Origin: Paracoccaceae bacterium
GTDB taxonomy: Bacteria; Pseudomonadota; Alphaproteobacteria; Rhodobacterales; Rhodobacteraceae
Assembly: GCA_003545125.1 (NCBI GenBank)
Contig: DQCI01000205.1
Coordinates: forward strand, 2,762 to 8,136
Length of the DNA: 5,375 bases
Direction of reading: 5' to 3'
The notes beneath the pieces are model-generated. The model saw only the letters and a list, made by a program, of their open reading frames with translations. It did no database searches and was not told the origin of the DNA. The translations under genes were made by a program, and so were the position numbers. Shown in pieces: positions 1 through 2,933 of the stretch (its first letter is position 1; each line of letters begins with the position of its first letter).

Positions 1-229
1 GGGGACCCACGGCATTTCTGGCCCAGAGACGCAGGGGCAGGGACGCTCCGGCGCCGCGCCTGAACTCGGCATGCATCCCCCGGTCCAGGGCCGCCTCGGG
101 CGGGGTCGGGGCCCCCGGCATGTCGCCGAACCGCTGCATCGTCATCATTTCGCCGTCCGCCTCGGTGTGGACGGTGGAGGCCTCCTCAAGCCTGCCGCCG
201 AAATTGAGACACGGGGGTGAGGTTGACCC
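1..229 (-). CDS. Unrecognised minus-strand reading frame, incomplete at the window edge
   Basis: Reading leftward from just after the stop of the VOC gene, one minus-strand frame stays open to the window edge (about 76 codons), while the other two frames hit stops. Its codons end overwhelmingly in G or C, as in the real genes here, which argues for coding. The first in-frame ATG codons are at 148 and 145 (peptide starts MMTMQRFGDMPGAP). A GAGG lies about 11 nt upstream of the first, which is a poor ribosome binding site. The frame looks protein-like before that ATG too (NFGGRLEEASTVHTEADGE), with no ATG or GTG available, so this could be a gene with a rare start, a fragment that lost its beginning, or chance. 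It shares the frame of the upstream VOC gene, separated by one stop codon. I do not recognise the family and assign no function. Confidence 0.3.
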
Positions 230-652
230 TCAGGCGTCGGGCGCCGGGCCGTCGGTCATCACCATCCAGCGGATGCCGAAGCGGTCGGTGAAGGCCGAGA
301 ACAACGAGGTCCAGAACGCCCCGTCAAGCGGCTGCCGGATCTCGCCGCCTTCGGACAGGGCTTCATAGACCCGCCGGGTCTCGTCGTCGGTCGGCATCGA
401 CACCGCAACGTTGCAGCCCTCCATGGCCTTGGTTCCGCCGGAAGGATCGTCGCTGGCATGAAGCCAGCCGTCGCCGATGGGCAGGGCGCAATGCATCACG
501 AGATCGGCGGGCACGCCGGGCATCTGGGCGCGCACGTCCTCGGGCATGTCGGAGAAATTCATGTACTCGGGGGTGGTGCCAAAGACCTCGGCGTAGAAAT
601 CCATGGCTTCACGGCAGGTGTTTTTGAAGAAGACATAGGCAATCGGTTGCAT
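230..652 (-). CDS. VOC superfamily protein, PhnB/3-dmu-9_3-mt type
   Basis: This is a complete 140-residue protein of the vicinal oxygen chelate (glyoxalase/bleomycin resistance-like) superfamily, closest in appearance to the small PhnB/YjdN-like group. An N-terminal helix segment CREAMDFYAEVFG (residues 13-25) follows the first strand. The middle has a strand ending WLHASDD (63-69). The C-terminal part carries the group's signature, EGGEIRQPLDGAFW (101-114) followed by FTDRFGIRWMV (121-131). About 140 residues is normal for the family. The start is the ATG at 652, preceded by AGGAGG at 659-664 with a 6-nt gap; an upstream in-frame ATG at 718 would add 22 residues that do not fit the fold. 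Members are cytoplasmic and usually dimeric, and most lack a proven substrate, so no reaction can be assigned. The gene is transcribed divergently from ychF. The family call is secure; the role is unknown. Confidence 0.88.
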   Translation of the reverse strand: MQPIAYVFFKNTCREAMDFYAEVFGTTPEYMNFSDMPEDVRAQMPGVPADLVMHCALPIGDGWLHASDDPSGGTKAMEGCNVAVSMPTDDETRRVYEALSEGGEIRQPLDGAFWTSLFSAFTDRFGIRWMVMTDGPAPDA

Positions 653-658
653 GGGAAT

Positions 659-664
659 CCTCCT
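659..664 (-). promoter_or_regulatory. Ribosome binding site of the VOC gene
   Basis: The minus strand reads AGGAGG, a perfect core Shine-Dalgarno sequence, 6 nt before the ATG at 652. It decides the start in favour of 652 over the in-frame ATG at 718. Confidence 0.8.
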
Positions 665-741
665 GTTCGAGGTTCGAGCGTACCATGGAGGGCGTTGCGG
701 TAGCCCGGGTTTTTCCATAGACAGCGCGCGAATGTGATGAT

Positions 742-747
742 GGAGGG
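742..747 (+). promoter_or_regulatory. Ribosome binding site of ychF
   Basis: GGAGGG lies 6 nt before the ATG at 754. It confirms that start, which also matches the usual family N-terminus (MGFKVGIVGLPNVGKST). Confidence 0.8.
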
Positions 748-753
748 CTCGGC

Positions 754-1851
754 ATGGGCTTCAAGGTCGGGATCGTGGGGCTGCCGAACGTCGGCAAGTC
801 GACGCTGTTCAATGCGCTCACCAAGACCGCTGCGGCGCAGGCGGCGAACTTTCCGTTCTGCACCATCGAGCCCAACGTCGGCGACGTGGTGATGCCGGAC
901 GCGCGGCTCGATACCCTGGCGAAGATCGCCGGGAGCAAGGAGATCATCCCGACCCGGATGTCGTTCGTCGATATCGCCGGGCTGGTGAAGGGCGCGTCGA
1001 AGGGCGAGGGGCTGGGCAACCAGTTTCTGGCCACCATCCGCGAGGTCGATGCCATCGCCCATGTGCTGCGCTGCTTCGAAGACGGCGACGTGACCCATGT
1101 CGAGGGCCGGGTCGACCCGGTGGCCGACGCCGAGGTGATCGAGACCGAGCTGATGATCGCCGACATGGAATCGATCGAGAAACGCCTCCAGGGCCTCGTG
1201 CGCAAGGTGCGCGGCGGCGACAAGGAAGCGCTGCAGCAGGAGCGGCTCCTGAAGGCGGCGCTGGCGGTTCTGGAAGAGGGCGAGCCGGCGCGCACGGTCG
1301 AGGTGTCGGACGAGGACAAGCCGGCCTGGAAGGCGCTGCAACTGCTCACCACCAAGAAGGTGCTCTATGTCTGCAACGTCGGCGAGGACGAGGCCGCGGA
1401 GGGCAATGCGCATTCGGCGGCGGTCGCGAAAATGGCCGCGGAACAGGGCGCGGCGGCGGTGGTGATCTCGGCCCGGATCGAGGAGGAGATCAGCCAGCTC
1501 GCGGGCGACGAACAGACGATGTTCCTCGAAGAGTTGGGGCTGCACGAAGCCGGGCTCGACCGGTTGATCAAGGCGGGCTACCAGCTCCTGCATCTCGAGA
1601 CCTTCTTCACCGTCGGCCCGAAGGAAGCGCGCGCCTGGACGATCCGCGAGGGCACGCTGGCGCCGCAGGCGGCCGGCGTGATCCATGGCGATTTCGAGAA
1701 GGGCTTCATTCGCGCCGAAACCATCGCCTACGACGATTTCGTCGCCGCGGGCGGCGAGGCGGGGGCGAAGGACGCCGGCAAGATGCGGGCCGAGGGCAAG
1801 ACCTACATGGTCAAGGACGGCGACGTCCTGCACTTCCTGCATTCGGGATGA
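754..1851 (+). CDS. ychF: Redox-regulated ATPase YchF (OLA1 family, TRAFAC P-loop NTPase)
   Basis: This is a complete 365-residue YchF; the E. coli protein is 363. The family binds ribosomes and hydrolyses ATP more readily than GTP, and is linked to oxidative-stress responses and translation. Seen here are the Walker A/G1 loop GLPNVGKST (residues 9-17), the family block NFPFCTIEPNVG (32-43), and G3 as DIAGLVKGAS (73-82). The G3 position where Ras-like GTPases have a catalytic Gln is hydrophobic, as in HAS-GTPases. The specificity motif is N208-V-G-E211 rather than NKxD, which is the known basis of ATP preference. SARIEEE (239-245) is in the G5 position. A helical, probably coiled-coil insert spans about 125-195, and the C-terminal TGS domain spans about 278-363 (FFTVGPKEARAWTI). 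The C-terminus ends HFLHSG, slightly unlike the common phenylalanine-asparagine-rich ending. The pth gene, a frequent neighbour, is absent here. Identification is very secure. Confidence 0.98.
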   Translation: MGFKVGIVGLPNVGKSTLFNALTKTAAAQAANFPFCTIEPNVGDVVMPDARLDTLAKIAGSKEIIPTRMSFVDIAGLVKGASKGEGLGNQFLATIREVDAIAHVLRCFEDGDVTHVEGRVDPVADAEVIETELMIADMESIEKRLQGLVRKVRGGDKEALQQERLLKAALAVLEEGEPARTVEVSDEDKPAWKALQLLTTKKVLYVCNVGEDEAAEGNAHSAAVAKMAAEQGAAAVVISARIEEEISQLAGDEQTMFLEELGLHEAGLDRLIKAGYQLLHLETFFTVGPKEARAWTIREGTLAPQAAGVIHGDFEKGFIRAETIAYDDFVAAGGEAGAKDAGKMRAEGKTYMVKDGDVLHFLHSG

Positions 1852-1857
1852 TTTCGG

Positions 1858-1911
1858 CCCGTCCGGAGCCTGTCCCGAGGACTTCGCGACGGGTGGGCGA
1901 ACTCGGACAGG
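1858..1911 (+). terminator. Interleaved inverted repeats downstream of ychF, possible terminator
   Basis: Two pairs of complementary arms start 6 nt after the ychF stop. CCCGTC (1858-1863) can pair with GACGGG (1888-1893). CCTGTCCCGAG (1869-1879) can pair with CTCGGACAGG (1902-1911) with one bulged C. The arms interleave, so they would form either alternative hairpins or a pseudoknot-like fold. There is no T-run directly after, though AT-rich sequence begins 10 nt later. It is therefore not a textbook intrinsic terminator. A role in ending the ychF transcript is plausible but unproven. Confidence 0.3.
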
Positions 1912-1913
1912 GG

Positions 1914-1952
1914 GTCAGGTGATTGATTTCATTATAGATAGCGCTAACTGAC
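1914..1952. repeat. AT-rich patch with GTCAG/CTGAC ends and an 8-bp palindrome
   Basis: A short AT-rich segment, conspicuous in very GC-rich surroundings, is bounded by GTCAG (1914-1918) and its complement CTGAC (1948-1952). It contains the perfect palindrome TAGCGCTA (1939-1946). The core ATAGCGCTAAC resembles half of the GC-centred operators used by LacI-family repressors, and TATAGAT just before it resembles a -10 box. It could be an operator/promoter remnant or one copy of a dispersed small repeat. No gene starts close downstream on the plus strand. Confidence 0.3.
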
Positions 1953-2117
1953 ACTTTGCGGGCGAAGGGGCGGGCGAAGCCGGTTTCGGTGTGACTTTTG
2001 CGCTCTGTGCCGCCGGGTGTCCGAGCAGGCCGGGGGCAAGCCCCTTACCGGATGCGGTGTTGTTCGGCCCCGAGGTCTGGCGGCATCACCGGCTCTGAGA
2101 TGTCCGCTTGCAGCCCT

Positions 2118-2513
2118 TCACCTACCTGCGCTTTCGCTCTGCCTTCGGCGCATCTGACCGATAAGGTTTTCGTATTCGTCGCGCACATCTTCATCGACCA
2201 AGACGCCTTGGTTGCCGCCGTACAATCTATCATTCTGGTCTTTGCGAGGTCCGGATATCCAATAGAAATCGCCACTCTCTGTTTCGAAATAGTTCGCCTT
2301 GAGGCCAGCACCTTTGAGGCTTTGAAAGCGTAGCCCAGTGTAATAGAGTGTTTTCCCCGATTTCGAGAAGAATACGCGACCGATTACAGCATCCCCCTCA
2401 AGTCCTTCGGACTTTGCTTCGATGTACATGATCCGCGACCGTGAAAGCCGATACTCTTTCGGAAGCGGCATGTCTTGATCAAGTTTGTCTCGCCAATGAT
2501 CAGCATGCCGCAT
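2118..2513 (-). CDS. Conserved-looking small protein of unknown function
   Basis: This encodes a 131-residue soluble protein with no signal peptide or membrane segment. The probable folded core runs from about residue 29 to 115: MYIEAKSEG (29-37), IGRVFFSKSGKTLYY (44-58), FQSLKGAGLKANYF (63-76), a short acidic turn, YWISG (84-88), then DRLYGG (95-100) and VDEDVRDEY (106-114). The strand-turn spacing suggests a small beta-rich domain. Similar short proteins are, from memory, sometimes labelled 1-deoxy-D-xylulose-5-phosphate synthase in databases; nothing here resembles that large thiamine enzyme, so the label should not be copied. I chose the ATG at 2513, with GGAG at 2521-2524 and a 7-nt gap; the adjacent GTG at 2516 and an internal ATG at 2429 are alternatives. 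Its DNA is near 49% GC, far below its neighbours, which suggests acquisition by transfer. It stands alone, convergent with ychF and divergent from the RTX enzyme gene. Confidence 0.8.
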   Translation of the reverse strand: MRHADHWRDKLDQDMPLPKEYRLSRSRIMYIEAKSEGLEGDAVIGRVFFSKSGKTLYYTGLRFQSLKGAGLKANYFETESGDFYWISGPRKDQNDRLYGGNQGVLVDEDVRDEYENLIGQMRRRQSESAGR

Positions 2514-2520
2514 CACACGT

Positions 2521-2524
2521 CTCC
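2521..2524 (-). promoter_or_regulatory. Ribosome binding site deciding the start of the small unknown gene
   Basis: On the minus strand GGAG precedes the ATG at 2513 by 7 nt but the GTG at 2516 by only 4 nt. This favours the ATG. Confidence 0.5.
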
Positions 2525-2547
2525 GGTTCCGTCATTCATTGATTGGG

Positions 2548-2576
2548 TGAATATCAAGAATCGCGAACGACAGCAA
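2548..2576 (-). promoter_or_regulatory. Weak candidate promoter of the small unknown gene
   Basis: On the minus strand, TTGCTG (2576-2571), a 17-bp gap and TATTCA (2553-2548) lie just upstream of the gene. Only three bases of each hexamer match the sigma-70 consensus. The support comes mainly from the ideal spacing and the locally AT-rich DNA. Confidence 0.22.
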
Positions 2577-2610
2577 AGTCCTGCACATCTGACATTCGAG
2601 TAGACCGCGA

Positions 2611-2630
2611 CCGCGCAGGGTATTGCGCGG
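2611..2630. repeat. Short GC-rich hairpin
   Basis: CCGCGCA (2611-2617) and TGCGCGG (2624-2630) are perfectly complementary around a 6-nt loop, GGGTAT. No T-run follows on either strand, so it is not a standard intrinsic terminator. It sits near the middle of the intergenic region, upstream of both flanking genes. Confidence 0.4.
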
Positions 2631-2822
2631 GGGCCGCCCGGCGAGCGCCTATTCCAACCGCGCCTCGTGCCTGACGTTGCAACAACATCCGGCGACGGGC
2701 TTGAGCCCCCCGGGACCCGGTTCGCGAATTCAGGTCGGGATGACGGCGGGCCGGTGTAGTCGCGTGGCGATGTGCGTTCGCCGCCAGCTCCCCGGACCCG
2801 CGGGATTGTCCGACATCTTTCG

Positions 2823-2837
2823 TCAAATCCTCGTTAA
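2823..2837 (-). promoter_or_regulatory. Possible CtrA-like binding sequence
   Basis: The minus strand reads TTAA, seven bases, then TTGA followed by C. The alphaproteobacterial CtrA consensus is TTAA-N7-TTAAC, so eight of nine specified bases match. It lies about 97 bp before the start codon of the RTX enzyme gene, a plausible promoter distance. A match this short will also arise by chance, so this is only a lead. Confidence 0.2.
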
Positions 2838-2890
2838 GAGGCATGGTTCTGCCCGAAACCGGTGCCGCAAAGTTCCACGAGGTTGTTGTT

Positions 2891-2930
2891 CTGTTCTCCT
2901 CGGGAACGGGAAAAGCGACGAGGGGAACGG
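2891..2930 (+). promoter_or_regulatory. Leader hairpin that sequesters the ribosome binding site of the RTX glycosidase gene
   Basis: CTGTTCTCCTCG (2891-2902) pairs with CGAGGGGAACGG (2919-2930) over 12 positions: ten Watson-Crick pairs and two G-U wobbles, closing a 16-nt purine-rich loop. The 3' arm contains the AGGGG Shine-Dalgarno (2921-2925), 8 nt before the ATG at 2934, so in RNA the ribosome binding site would be fully paired. GGGAACGGG also occurs twice (2902-2910 and 2923-2931). The pairing is visible in the sequence; a regulatory role, such as temperature, small-RNA or protein control of translation, is inference. Confidence 0.45.
2921..2925 (+). promoter_or_regulatory. Ribosome binding site of the RTX glycosidase gene
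   Basis: AGGGG lies 8 nt before the ATG at 2934. The frame is open upstream back to a TAA at 2835-2837, but no earlier ATG occurs in it, so 2934 is the best start. Confidence 0.6.
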
Positions 2931-2933
2931 GCC

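Larger units (their letters stand above)
653..753. promoter_or_regulatory. Divergent promoter region between the VOC gene and ychF
   Basis: The 101 bp between two divergent start codons must hold the leaders, and probably promoters, of both genes. I see no strong sigma-70 promoter. The best match toward ychF is TTGCGG (695-700), a 17-bp gap, then TAGACA (718-723), which is three of six consensus bases in each hexamer. GTTCGAG occurs twice in tandem at 665-671 and 672-678, just upstream of the VOC ribosome binding site on the minus strand; its meaning is unknown. Confidence 0.4.
2517..2933. other. Gene-free intergenic stretch between two divergent genes
   Basis: About 417 bp separate the minus-strand orphan from the plus-strand secreted enzyme. 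Open frames across it are arginine- and proline-rich or change composition along their length, have no ribosome binding site, and look non-coding. It holds a 7-bp hairpin CCGCGCA/TGCGCGG with a 6-nt loop (2611-2630) and the short palindrome GGGCTTGAGCCC (2697-2708). It also contains CCTC/GAGG around TTAA (2829-2841) and the leader hairpin of the downstream gene. No tRNA or recognisable small RNA was seen. Confidence 0.6.

Noticed and set aside
218..232. TGAGG/CCTCA hairpin overlapping the VOC stop codon as a terminator
   Set aside because: It has only a 5-bp stem with no T-run on the relevant strand, so it is too weak to call.
559..1842. A 427-codon minus-strand open frame opposite ychF
   Set aside because: It is fully antisense to an unmistakable ychF, its translation is a low-complexity His/Arg/Leu/Asp-rich string typical of antisense frames in GC-rich DNA, and it runs into the VOC gene in another frame.
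2033..2044. GGGGCAAGCCCC palindrome as a terminator for the small unknown gene
   Set aside because: The stem is four to five base pairs with a tiny loop and no T-run, and it is some 75 bp past the stop; such palindromes are expected by chance in GC-rich DNA.
1998..2333. A plus-strand frame overlapping the small unknown gene
   Set aside because: It changes composition midway, crosses the 3' end of the well-supported minus-strand gene, and lacks a ribosome binding site.
2554..2844. A 96-codon minus-strand frame in the intergenic region
   Set aside because: It is arginine/alanine-rich, has no recognisable motif and no ribosome binding site, and looks like translated non-coding DNA.
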